Shown: in pieces, positions 7,424-15,482 of the stretch
Layout of the letters: every line of letters begins with the position of its first letter
Numbering within the stretch: the stretch's first letter is position 1
DNA from: a virus
Virus record (IMG/VR): IMGVR_UViG_3300035661_000042
Location: 17,133 to 81,132 of that record
Length of the DNA stretch: 64,000 nt
Reading direction: 5' to 3' (one strand)
The notes under the pieces: generated by a model
Database searches by the model: none
What the model saw: only the letters and a program-made list of their open reading frames with translations
What the model was told of the DNA's origin: nothing
Position numbers and translations under genes: made by a program

Positions 7424-8548
7424 TTACTCTGCTGTTGCCTTCTTTTTCCGCCTTGCTTTTGCAGTTCCTTCTTCGCCGTGTTCTGATTCATCCACTTCGA
7501 GATCAGATTCAGCCGTTCCTGCCTTTGTAGACAAGAACATTTGAGCCTTTGCCTCGGCTTTGATGAGCAGAGCTTCTGCGAACGGTCCAATGTCTGATTC
7601 GAAGAACCATTGACCGTCTTCGAGATAGTACCGTCCAGACTTCTTCTCGATAATTCCCAACGTTGTGAGAACATCTGCAAGACCTGAATAAGGATCCATT
7701 CCTGCTTCGTATGGAACTTCAACAGTAACCACCTGGAACGGCTTGGTGAACCGGGTCTTGTACCCTTCGCACTTCATATTGATACCAGTGATTTCCTTGG
7801 TGGCCTGTCCCTTGACAGCTTCACGCAGCTTCAACTTCGACAGCATAACGATTTGTGAGCATGCGTACTTGACAGCATCGCTAACAATCCACACACCTTC
7901 GCCGTTGAGAACGTCTTGGTTCTTGTACACTTGTGACGTACATACCATTGCAACGTTCAGTGTCTTGATGTCTTGAACAAACCCACGGAGCATCGCTTTC
8001 AATTGCTTATTGCGTTGTCCTTGATCGCCCTTTTGCACACCCTTTTCGTAGTTCTCTTGTTCCGTTTCTGTCATCAGCATATCGAGGCTGTCGATCAGGA
8101 TTAGGACCTGTTCAGAGTCAGCATCTTCACCGCAAGCAGCACGGTATCCTTTGAGGAACTTTGAAATCACATTCGTAACCTGGGCAATCGTTGTTACTTC
8201 GGCGTACATGTACTTGCCGTTGTTGACATCAACACCAATTTTACCCATGAAATCGTCGTCAAGAGCGTTTTCACTATCAACAACGAGAACCGTTGCACCA
8301 GATGCTTGCGCAGCCTTGACAAGGTTCGCTGCCAAGAAACTCTTACCAGCTCCGGATGCTCCTGCCAGGTCAGTAATACGACCTTGTGGAATACCCTTGA
8401 AGAAGCTGCCAGAAATGATCTTGTTCAGCACGTAGTTACCGGTAGAATACCAATAACGCGGAGGGAGAGCAGATGTGCCAACTCCTTCCATTTTTTCCAA
8501 ATCCTTCTCGAACGCCTTCAAGAAGTCTGGTGTTACAGACTTTGCCAT
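7424..8548 (-). CDS. uvsX: UvsX RecA-like recombinase
   Basis: The 374-residue protein (T4 UvsX has 391) carries Walker A GASGAGKS at 63-70, preceded by PQGRITDLA, and Walker B VLILIDSLD at 148-156. It also has the RecA-type sequence VLVVDSENALDDDF after the first ATPase strand. It catalyses homologous pairing and strand exchange on gp32-coated single strands with UvsY as mediator. A GGAG ribosome site precedes the ATG. A UUCG-loop hairpin separates it from the upstream single-strand-binding gene. The C-terminus is Lys/Arg-rich (KARRKKKATAE). Confidence 0.94.
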   Translation of the reverse strand: MAKSVTPDFLKAFEKDLEKMEGVGTSALPPRYWYSTGNYVLNKIISGSFFKGIPQGRITDLAGASGAGKSFLAANLVKAAQASGATVLVVDSENALDDDFMGKIGVDVNNGKYMYAEVTTIAQVTNVISKFLKGYRAACGEDADSEQVLILIDSLDMLMTETEQENYEKGVQKGDQGQRNKQLKAMLRGFVQDIKTLNVAMVCTSQVYKNQDVLNGEGVWIVSDAVKYACSQIVMLSKLKLREAVKGQATKEITGINMKCEGYKTRFTKPFQVVTVEVPYEAGMDPYSGLADVLTTLGIIEKKSGRYYLEDGQWFFESDIGPFAEALLIKAEAKAQMFLSTKAGTAESDLEVDESEHGEEGTAKARRKKKATAE

Positions 8549-8570
8549 ATGTTTACTCCGTTAAATGAAG

Positions 8571-8592
8571 GGAGGTAGCCGAAGCTACCTCC
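8571..8592 (-). terminator. UUCG-loop hairpin after gp32
   Basis: A 9-base perfect stem (GGAGGTAGC) with UUCG loop lies between the gp32 stop and uvsX. The following sequence is only weakly U-rich (CTTCATTT), so partial termination or mRNA stabilisation is likely. Confidence 0.55.
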
Positions 8593-8602
8593 AAAGCCAG
8601 AA

Positions 8603-9556
8603 TTACTTGGCTGCGCGGCGTGCACGGATTTGTGCAAGCATTGCGTCAACGTCACTCGAACCCTCTTCTGTGACTGCTGCCTTGACAGCTTTCACAGGCT
8701 TTGGATCCGGTTCAAACGGAGGATCATCGTCTTCATCTGCTGGTGCAGCGGCACGAGCTGGTGCAGGACGAGCTGCGACACGTGGTGCCGGTTCGCTATC
8801 ACCAGACGATTCCTTGCGGCCTTCGTCTTGGTAATCTTCACCGTTCAGGTCAGCGTTCAGCATTGCACGAACCTTCTCAACGCCAGGGTTCTTTGGCAGC
8901 AGAGTTTTCAGTTCGATCATCCCTTCCTCAACCACAACGAGCTCATCTTCCGATAATGAACGTTGCTTCGAGTGGAACTTCGTTCCCATTGTGTACGTTG
9001 AGTACTCACCCTGTTCCGTCTTCTTGATGATGAAGTCGTAACCATCTGCAAAGTCATCAGGTGATGCGTCCAGTGGATCATCTTCCGAAGCAAACGCTTC
9101 CTTGATGATGTTGTACAGCTGGTAGCCGAGGGCAATGTGCCGAACTTCACCTTGGTGAGTCAACCCAGTATCCTTATCAGCTGGCAGCGGATCTTCCAGT
9201 ACAAGTGCTTGCGCAATGTACTGCTTCTTACGCCAGTACTTCTTGCCGTTGATCTTGTCATTGACCTTGTAATAGTCCTGTGACACCTTGCAGATCGGGC
9301 AGTCTTCACCGTACATGCTCAGGCATGCAACAGTCTTTTTCTGTCCATTGATCAAAAGGTTGTGGGACACCTTCTCTACCAAGAAGCCGCGAGAATTGCT
9401 CTCGTCCTTATCCGGCAGGAAACGAATGACGGCACGTTGTCCGGCCTTCATGTTCCAAAACGGGTAGTACTTGTTGGTGAATTGTTCGCGAGGGCCAGAT
9501 TGCTGATCGCCGAATTGGGCGCGAATGGCTGCGAGTTTTTCTTTTGCTGTTGACAT
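8603..9556 (-). CDS. 32: Single-stranded DNA-binding protein gp32
   Basis: The 317-residue product (T4 gp32 has 301) shows the gp32 zinc site: H65, C78, C86 and C89 (VSHNLLING, then ACLSMYGEDCPICK), spaced almost as in T4 (H64, C77, C87, C90). The aromatic and basic residues of the OB-fold core surround it (KYYPFWNMKAGQ; KKYWRKKQYIAQALVLEDP). The C-terminal 90 residues are Ala/Pro-rich with an acidic patch (DEDDDPP), but the very end is basic (ARRAAK), unlike T4. An AGGAGA ribosome site precedes the ATG. Upstream lie a sigma70-type promoter, tandem hairpins and a late-promoter element. Confidence 0.93.
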   Translation of the reverse strand: MSTAKEKLAAIRAQFGDQQSGPREQFTNKYYPFWNMKAGQRAVIRFLPDKDESNSRGFLVEKVSHNLLINGQKKTVACLSMYGEDCPICKVSQDYYKVNDKINGKKYWRKKQYIAQALVLEDPLPADKDTGLTHQGEVRHIALGYQLYNIIKEAFASEDDPLDASPDDFADGYDFIIKKTEQGEYSTYTMGTKFHSKQRSLSEDELVVVEEGMIELKTLLPKNPGVEKVRAMLNADLNGEDYQDEGRKESSGDSEPAPRVAARPAPARAAAPADEDDDPPFEPDPKPVKAVKAAVTEEGSSDVDAMLAQIRARRAAK

Positions 9557-9620
9557 AATTTTTCTCCTATTTCTGTTCTAGTTGTTGTTTGACTTCTCTT
9601 CTGTGAATCGATATGTCTAC

Positions 9621-9651
9621 GTTCACATCTGCATACTATCTGTTCACATCT
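9621..9651. repeat. Direct repeat GTTCACATCT, 21-base period
   Basis: GTTCACATCT occurs at 9621-9630 and 9642-9651, exactly two helix turns apart. One copy is in the spacer of the gp32 promoter and one lies near the predicted start point: a candidate operator. Confidence 0.55.
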
Positions 9652-9663
9652 AATAAAAGTCAA
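9635..9663 (-). promoter_or_regulatory. Sigma70-type early promoter of gp32 gene
   Basis: On the minus strand TTGACT (9658-9663), a 17-base spacer and GATAGT (9635-9640) form a good sigma70 promoter about 80 bases before the gp32 ATG. It lies downstream of the tandem hairpins, so it starts new transcripts after the fibre-array mRNA should have ended. Confidence 0.65.
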
Positions 9664-9668
9664 GAAGG

Positions 9669-9684
9669 TTTGGGACCTCCCAAA
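9669..9684 (-). terminator. Hairpin 2 after the fibre array
   Basis: TTTGGG/CCCAAA stem with 4-base loop directly after hairpin 1; followed by CCTTCTTGACTTTT, which includes the gp32 promoter -35. Confidence 0.45.
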
Positions 9685-9687
9685 TTA

Positions 9688-9704
9688 AGGGTGCTTCTCA
9701 CCCT
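9688..9704 (-). terminator. Hairpin 1 after the fibre array
   Basis: AGGGTG/CACCCT stem with 5-base loop, followed on the minus strand by TTAATTT. Confidence 0.45.
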
Positions 9705-9719
9705 ATCTTTCGATGCTTG

Positions 9720-9727
9720 TATTTATG
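9720..9727 (-). promoter_or_regulatory. Late element CATAAATA before gp32
   Basis: Minus-strand CATAAATA between the fibre gene stop and the tandem hairpins, 164 bases before the gp32 ATG. Because hairpins lie between, its use for gp32 is doubtful. Confidence 0.35.
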
Positions 9728-9754
9728 ATTGTTGTTGTAAAAGTAACCAATACT

Positions 9755-10984
9755 TTAAGCAACACCCACAACTGCCGTTGCGATCAAAATGTCGAGAGTA
9801 GCATCATAGTATGCACGGATAAAGTTTGTTGCATTAGGTGTTGTAACAAACGTGGGCGGTGTGCCGCTGCCCCATTTCCACTTTGTACCAAAGGTGACTG
9901 CTCGGCCACCGCCGCCGTCTTGCCGAATGCGGATTTTCAACTCTTGACCATCCACCAAATTGATTGGGTTAGCAAGTTGCCGCGTCGCGCCCGCAACGTC
10001 AAGCACAACCTGAAAATTGTTGCTTATTCGTCCGTTGATTGTTATCGGTGATGCGTCGGTTAGCGTAAACGGCATGACCGTCTGTCGTGTCCCCACAGTA
10101 TCAACTGTGTACCACTGATTACTAGGGAAGTTCATTATGGATACACAGCCGCCGACTGGCAATATAACTTCGCCGTTTAACACACCATCAAGATATTGAC
10201 CAACAGGTGGGATAATTCTAATAACGTATTGGTTGAGAATGTCTGCTCGCACAAATGTGTAATTGAACACAAACGACCGGGCAAACTCGTCTACAAAAGT
10301 ATTTGCGCCAGCCGGTAAGGTATATGTAGGATCTGAATTAACTGCGGAACATACTGTGAGATAATGACCAAGACCTACAGGATTTGGAAAACTTGAGCCG
10401 GTAAAACTAAATCCAACACCGCTATGAGTCGTAATTATTGATTCCGCAGTGTTTTCCCTTTCACGGTACCAGTCAAACGATCCACCATCGAGTGCATTTT
10501 GTGCTCTTGTAGTAGGTGCCCATGGCGCGTCCTGTGGTAAGATTTCTCTCAAAATATATGCATATTTTTGCTGGCTTGCCCACACACGGTCACCAGCAGT
10601 CCAGAGGGTACCTACTGGCGAATCAGCACGACGAGTGACGGTTGCTGTATCTGCGCCGCCGTTTATCGACGCAATCACCCAGATTCCTTCGTCTGCCACT
10701 ACACCATAGACGTATGTCATTAGAATTGATTCACCAACAGAGACGTTTGCAGCCCCAAAGAAGGGGGCGCCAGCAACACTAATTGTTCCTGTGCTAGGGG
10801 AAATCTGATTACCACTTGGAGCGGAAGCCCAGCTAACAGGTTCTCGTTGCTTTGGGTATTGATTAGACCAAGTTCCACTTTGGTAAGTTAGTACTTGATT
10901 GGTTGCGGGTGCGGCAAGCGTTACCCCGCCAATGTCAGCCAGGTCTACGTCAACTTGCGATCCAGATACTTTTTGTTGTGCCAT
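9755..10984 (-). CDS. Tail-fibre / virion structural protein
   Basis: This 409-residue beta-rich protein opens with SGSQVDVDLADIGGVTLAAP, typical of phage fibre proteins that attach to a fixed base, followed by LTYQSGTWSNQ. The C-terminal 100 residues form a jelly-roll-like module seen in many virion proteins (LANPINLVDGQELKIRIRQD, then VTFGTKWKWGSG and FIRAYYDATLDILIAT). A perfect TATAAATA late element lies 20 bases upstream of the ATG, and GGAG serves as ribosome site. It is the last gene of the fibre array, with two hairpins after it. Confidence 0.7.
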   Translation of the reverse strand: MAQQKVSGSQVDVDLADIGGVTLAAPATNQVLTYQSGTWSNQYPKQREPVSWASAPSGNQISPSTGTISVAGAPFFGAANVSVGESILMTYVYGVVADEGIWVIASINGGADTATVTRRADSPVGTLWTAGDRVWASQQKYAYILREILPQDAPWAPTTRAQNALDGGSFDWYRERENTAESIITTHSGVGFSFTGSSFPNPVGLGHYLTVCSAVNSDPTYTLPAGANTFVDEFARSFVFNYTFVRADILNQYVIRIIPPVGQYLDGVLNGEVILPVGGCVSIMNFPSNQWYTVDTVGTRQTVMPFTLTDASPITINGRISNNFQVVLDVAGATRQLANPINLVDGQELKIRIRQDGGGGRAVTFGTKWKWGSGTPPTFVTTPNATNFIRAYYDATLDILIATAVVGVA

Positions 10985-11003
10985 GAATTACTCCGGTGTT
11001 GGA

Positions 11004-11011
11004 TATTTATA
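11004..11011 (-). promoter_or_regulatory. Late promoter, perfect TATAAATA
   Basis: Exact T4 late consensus overlapping the stop of the lectin-like gene and 20 bases before the ATG at 10984. Confidence 0.7.
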
Positions 11012-11684
11012 TTACACCAAACTGAACACGGCTCAGATTTGTTGTTACTGCTGGTACGTTATCGGGGATATCAATTGTTAGTTCGTTGATGACAGGCATA
11101 CCACCAACTACAAGAGTATCCTGTAACACTGCGTTGACGTAGATCGCCATTGTTGTCTTATCAGCATTGAACTCAAATCGCAGCGTAACAGGAACGTTTG
11201 CCGTCACCGCACCAACGTCACCAGTAAATTGATCCGAAACATTACTACCGCCACTGAGATTGTTATCGCCGTACACATACAAGTTCCACTGACCAGCATT
11301 CACTGAAACCTCAAAATACCATCCAGTCCATAGAGTGTAGTTATTTTCACGGATATTGACCGTGATACTTCCACCAAATACAAGAGTAGACGATTCAACA
11401 TCCACTTCAAGAAACGAAGGAACAGTGGTTGGCATTGTCCATATTGACGGCACAATAGAGAGTTGTCCTGAAGTGCGGGTCGACGAAAGAAGTCCTCCAG
11501 ACACCACGCCCTGCGTTAATGCTCGGCCGTCAGTATTATTGATAGGATGCAGCGCCCATGCGTGTAAACTATCAGTGATGCGCCCGTCTAATGAACCAGA
11601 GCCAGTGAACGTGTCAAGAAACGACACTGGTACGGGAGCTATCCTAGGTGACCACAACGGGGCCATTAGTGCAATGTTGATCAC
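11007..11684 (-). CDS. Lectin-like fibre accessory protein
   Basis: The 225-residue product is almost all beta-strand. It begins (about residue 23) with FLDTFTGSGSLDGRI, then has paired Trp/Tyr-rich strands (LWTGWYFEVSVNAGQWNLYV) and a closing segment VTLRFEFNADKTTMAIYVNA, the pattern of a concanavalin/LamG-like sandwich. A similar module opening LQDTFTGSGYL forms the C-terminal third of the gene at 37862-39655. The annotated start is a GTG immediately after the stop of the upstream gene; an ATG at 11666 is the alternative. Probably a carbohydrate-binding part of the fibre complex. Confidence 0.6.
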   Translation of the reverse strand: MINIALMAPLWSPRIAPVPVSFLDTFTGSGSLDGRITDSLHAWALHPINNTDGRALTQGVVSGGLLSSTRTSGQLSIVPSIWTMPTTVPSFLEVDVESSTLVFGGSITVNIRENNYTLWTGWYFEVSVNAGQWNLYVYGDNNLSGGSNVSDQFTGDVGAVTANVPVTLRFEFNADKTTMAIYVNAVLQDTLVVGGMPVINELTIDIPDNVPAVTTNLSRVQFGVI

Positions 11685-11685
11685 A

Positions 11686-12027
11686 TTATGCTGCCGTTAG
11701 ATTACCTTCAACATCCCACCGGTCTGTACCAGTTTTCATCAACGTAATCTTACCGTTCAGCTTACGAATTGATAGTGTTTCAGGTGTTCGGAATGTTACA
11801 CCAGCTCCGTCGACCGTTACTGTGCCATCACCCGCTTGTCCAAGCACAACAGTAGTGCCAATGTCACAAGGTAGTACAGCATTCGTTGGAATAGTGTATG
11901 TTGTTGCCCCTGCATTAGCGATCAACACAACGTTACCGAAGTGTGTATCAAGCATTGCTTGTGAAGCAACATACTCAAATACTGTTACTACCGGCAGTTG
12001 CGAAGGGTGGAGACGTGATTGTGACAT
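11686..12027 (-). CDS. Small fibre module protein
   Basis: This 113-residue protein is a free-standing copy of a module found inside the 723-residue fibre gene upstream. Both contain a TYTIP/YVYLP strand, an IGTTVVLGQ/IGAEVILSS strand, GTVTVDGAGVTFRTPETLSI versus GTVTVRGSSGVVVRSPQSLT, a GKITLMK/GRVIAIK strand and an ending DRWDVEGNL/NTWEIDGQL. The ribosome site is AAGGACCCT. It is probably a beta-sandwich knob on a fibre. Confidence 0.6.
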   Translation of the reverse strand: MSQSRLHPSQLPVVTVFEYVASQAMLDTHFGNVVLIANAGATTYTIPTNAVLPCDIGTTVVLGQAGDGTVTVDGAGVTFRTPETLSIRKLNGKITLMKTGTDRWDVEGNLTAA

Positions 12028-12046
12028 ATTAGGGTCCTTAGATTAG

Positions 12047-13252
12047 TTAGGCGTAAGCAAATACTGCAATATCGTCGTTGAGAGCCAACCCAGAAGCAAA
12101 TGTGATCTGACTTGCACCTGTTACTGTAAATGCCTTTGACGAACCCTCTTGTTGCAGAACACCATTGCGGTATACTTGGATATACGCAGTAGTAGCTGTT
12201 TTTGCAGTAGTAAGCAACGGCGAGGTGTTAACTACTGTTTGAGCTGCGGTCGCAACAAGCTGGATGTGGTGTGGAACACCAACCGACGGAGCAGGAGCAG
12301 CAACTGTGGTAATAGCTGAACGAAGCAGAATGGTGTTGATATCAACAACCGTAGCCACTACTACTGGGTTTGGTGGTGGAGTTGGTGTTAGGTCACCAGT
12401 CAAGCTGACATACAGAGGTGCATTTACACCTGCAACTGTCCAATTCCACAAAGGATTAGTGATCAAGCCTTCCATCGCAACATTGACTACTTCACCAATA
12501 ACAACCCCAATGTCAATCATACCATATGCACCATTCGTTGTTGTAACGTTTGTTGCAAGGGTGATCTTGTTGAAATCAACGAAGTGAACAATGCTGTATG
12601 CAGGAATGTTGGCAGTCGCAACAGCTTCAATGTTGATTGCGGCAATCTTTAATTGGCCGGCCGAAGCAGCACCAGTAACAACAACATCTTCTGTTGTGAA
12701 GAAGTATCCACCAAGGCGCTTGATTGCGTCTCCGTTGATGTCGTACAAGATTGGACCAACCATCGTAGGAATTGCAGTCAGTGTGCTGATCTGCGATCCT
12801 TCGTATGCTGGGTTGGCGACGCCAACGCTTTGCAGAACGGATCCGTTATCCAGCTTTGCAGCAAATACACGAATCTTTTTCAACCAACGACCAGTGCCAG
12901 TAAACACCTTCATTACATTGTTTGTCGTGTCAAACCAATGTTGGTCAACTGCTGGTGCAGAAGGTGCAACAGGAGAATCAACAGGGGCGATCAACGTATG
13001 ACCAAACGTGCGTAGTCCTGTCAACGGGTCAAGATCCCAGTACAACCAATAATCTTGTACCCCTGATGCAAATGGGCCAGTCCAAGCACTTACGACAGAA
13101 ACACGCTCTGTATGCAAGTAATCCGTTGGTCCATCCGCCAGAGCCACCGAAACGTACGCAGGAGCTGCGACATTAAGATTGACCGTAGCACCATTTAGTT
13201 GAAGAAACCCAGGAGGCGCGATTACGATGCCTTGGCGAAAATTGATACGCAT
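12047..13252 (-). CDS. Tail-fibre paralogue 1 (short form)
   Basis: At 401 residues this is the shortest of three consecutive genes sharing an N-terminal region of about 330 residues. Shared marks are an opening RINFRQGIV, an YWLYWDLDPLTGLRTFGHTL segment, a QHWFDTTNNVMKVFTGTGRW segment, IRVFAAKLDNGSVLQS, FFTTEDVVVTG and NPLWNWTVAGVNAPLYVS. After the shared part it has only a short C-terminal sandwich (LQVYRNG-type strands; VTGASQITFASGLALNDDIA). A perfect TATAAATA element lies 29 bases upstream. Confidence 0.65.
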   Translation of the reverse strand: MRINFRQGIVIAPPGFLQLNGATVNLNVAAPAYVSVALADGPTDYLHTERVSVVSAWTGPFASGVQDYWLYWDLDPLTGLRTFGHTLIAPVDSPVAPSAPAVDQHWFDTTNNVMKVFTGTGRWLKKIRVFAAKLDNGSVLQSVGVANPAYEGSQISTLTAIPTMVGPILYDINGDAIKRLGGYFFTTEDVVVTGAASAGQLKIAAINIEAVATANIPAYSIVHFVDFNKITLATNVTTTNGAYGMIDIGVVIGEVVNVAMEGLITNPLWNWTVAGVNAPLYVSLTGDLTPTPPPNPVVVATVVDINTILLRSAITTVAAPAPSVGVPHHIQLVATAAQTVVNTSPLLTTAKTATTAYIQVYRNGVLQQEGSSKAFTVTGASQITFASGLALNDDIAVFAYA

Positions 13253-13280
13253 GATGTTGTTCCTTAGTAGAGGGTACAGT

Positions 13281-13288
13281 ATTTATAT
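13281..13288 (-). promoter_or_regulatory. Late promoter, perfect TATAAATA
   Basis: Exact consensus 29 bases before the ATG at 13252; should also serve the two small fibre genes downstream. Confidence 0.7.
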
Positions 13289-13310
13289 TTGATACGGTTG
13301 TTTTGTGGTA

Positions 13311-15482
13311 TTACACGCCTGGCCACGAAAGATTCAACACACCCGTTGTTACGGTTTGTACAGAGCCTGTGTAGTCAGATGTAATAGTAACGAGGAATGA
13401 ACCAGCCTTCGCTGCTCCGGTATCAGCGTATCCCCACCGCAAAGAGCCAAATGCATATGTGGTATATTGCGCACCCAATGTGCCAACCGCTCCACCTTGT
13501 GCGCCGGCATATGTCATTACATCGCCACTCAATTGTGTTACTGTGATCAGCAACGTATCACCACCTGGGATTACTGTACAAGGGTTTGACAAATAACTTG
13601 ACAAAGTAACGTTGTTGATATCAGTAACCACACCAATACTGTTAATCAGAACAGCATTGACGCCTGTCATATCAACACCGTTCATGAAATTTTGTTTGAA
13701 AATCAAAACATTTGGTATAGTACATCCTGTCGTAAATGACCCAAGAATCGGTCCGCCTGATGACTCTGAAAATTCAATCAACATCGTAAACGCTGCAAGA
13801 CTTGAATGTGACCGTGTAACGTACCACGATGGTTCTTCCGGGGCAGTTGGTCCAAACTGGGTCCATACGCCCTCCGCAGTTCCCACTCTACCGTACGGAA
13901 TTGGAGTGGTAACAAGCGTAACTCCACCAGTTAGAACGGTTGCGCGAGCCCATTGAAATGTTGGTAAAGCTGTACACCACACTTGTAATACTGAAAATTG
14001 GTAGTTATTGAAGACTGATGTAAATGCGTCTTCTAATGTTCCTGTGGTGCTTGCAAGGATGTTGGTAGTAATTTGCGAGAGATATACGCCGTATGTTAAT
14101 GTTTCTGGCCCTGCTGGCTGTACAGTCAGGCTTGGATACAAAACATTGAACGTACATTGTGCATTGATTGGAAGCACAGTAAATTGTGTTTGTGCACGCA
14201 ACTGGCCGTCAATTTCCCACGTATTTGCAGCAACCTTAATGGCAATTACACGCCCGTATTTGCGTTCAATCGTCAAGCTTTGTGGGCTACGTACCACTAC
14301 TCCACTCGAACCACGCACAGTGACTGTACCAAAATCAGAAGAGGACAGAATCACTTCTGCACCAATTGGAATTGCAACAGCGGCATCAGTTGGTAGATAT
14401 ACATATCCGTCTGTTCCAAAAGGAACACTAACCCGAACCATGGTTGAAATTCCGTCTGCTAATACCAAGACGTAGTTGTTGGATACTTCTTTGATTGTCA
14501 AGTTTTGTGGAGCGGCAGGGCCTGCGGTTCCACCATTGACCACAACAATCGAAGCTCGCAATAGAATTGTGTTAGTATCAACCACTGTTGCAACAACTGT
14601 TGCTTGTGGGGGCTGAACTGTCGTCAGTTCACCCGTCATACTAACGTACAGAGGCGCATTTACGCCTGCTGACACCCAGTTCCACAACGGATTTGTTACC
14701 AATCCTTCAACAGAAACGTTGACAACAGCTCCTGCCGACGCAGCCCCTTCAATTAACCCATAAGCACCAGAAGTTGTCAGGTTGGTAGCAAGGTCAATTT
14801 GATTAAAATCTGTGAAATGAACAATGCTGTAAGCAGGAATGTTTGCCACGGCAACTGCTTGAATGGCGATTGCTCCAATTTTTAGTTGAGCTGCTGATGC
14901 AACCCCTGTAACAACAACATCTTCTGTTGTGAAGAAGAATCCATTTCGCTTAACTGCATCACCGTTGACGTCAAATACCAATGCTCCAACACTTGTTGGA
15001 ACGGCTTCAAGTGTACTGACTTGTGAACCTGTAAACGCTGGATTATCAGCACCAACACTTTGTAGAATGGATCCGTTGTCCAGCTTTGCAGCAAACACAC
15101 GAATTTTGTTGACCCAGCGACCAGTACCAGTAAACACTTTCATTCTGTTGGTAGACGTATCAAACCAATGCTGGTCAACTGCTGGTGTAGGTGGGGCAGT
15201 GGAAGATGCGACAGGTGCAAGCAGGGTATGTCCAAACGTGCGTTGTCCTGTTAGGGTATTGATGTCCCAGAACAACCAATAAGATTGTGGGCCAGCGGCA
15301 AACGGACCAGTCCAAGCGCTTGTAATTGGCAACCGTTCAGTGTGAAGGTAATCTGTTATCCCGTCAGCAAAAGCAACATTGACTTGATCAAGTGGAGCAA
15401 GAGCGAGGTTAACAGTTGTTCCGTTCAGTTGTAGAAAGCTGGGTGGTGCTGTGACAATACCTTGTCTAAATTGGATGCGCAT
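13311..15482 (-). CDS. Tail-fibre paralogue 2 (long form)
   Basis: This 723-residue protein has the N-terminal 330 residues in common with the genes on either side (RIQFRQGIV; WLFWDINTLTGQRTFGHTLL; QHWFDTSTNRMKVFTGTGRW). A module about 325-430 reappears alone as the 113-residue protein at 11686-12027. The remaining 290 residues are unique in the window and beta-rich, with five cysteines (for example VLQVWCTALPTFQWARATVL) and probably form the tip. The ATG overlaps the stop of the upstream gene by one base, and there is no late promoter of its own, so it is co-transcribed from 17484. Confidence 0.65.
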   Translation of the reverse strand: MRIQFRQGIVTAPPSFLQLNGTTVNLALAPLDQVNVAFADGITDYLHTERLPITSAWTGPFAAGPQSYWLFWDINTLTGQRTFGHTLLAPVASSTAPPTPAVDQHWFDTSTNRMKVFTGTGRWVNKIRVFAAKLDNGSILQSVGADNPAFTGSQVSTLEAVPTSVGALVFDVNGDAVKRNGFFFTTEDVVVTGVASAAQLKIGAIAIQAVAVANIPAYSIVHFTDFNQIDLATNLTTSGAYGLIEGAASAGAVVNVSVEGLVTNPLWNWVSAGVNAPLYVSMTGELTTVQPPQATVVATVVDTNTILLRASIVVVNGGTAGPAAPQNLTIKEVSNNYVLVLADGISTMVRVSVPFGTDGYVYLPTDAAVAIPIGAEVILSSSDFGTVTVRGSSGVVVRSPQSLTIERKYGRVIAIKVAANTWEIDGQLRAQTQFTVLPINAQCTFNVLYPSLTVQPAGPETLTYGVYLSQITTNILASTTGTLEDAFTSVFNNYQFSVLQVWCTALPTFQWARATVLTGGVTLVTTPIPYGRVGTAEGVWTQFGPTAPEEPSWYVTRSHSSLAAFTMLIEFSESSGGPILGSFTTGCTIPNVLIFKQNFMNGVDMTGVNAVLINSIGVVTDINNVTLSSYLSNPCTVIPGGDTLLITVTQLSGDVMTYAGAQGGAVGTLGAQYTTYAFGSLRWGYADTGAAKAGSFLVTITSDYTGSVQTVTTGVLNLSWPGV

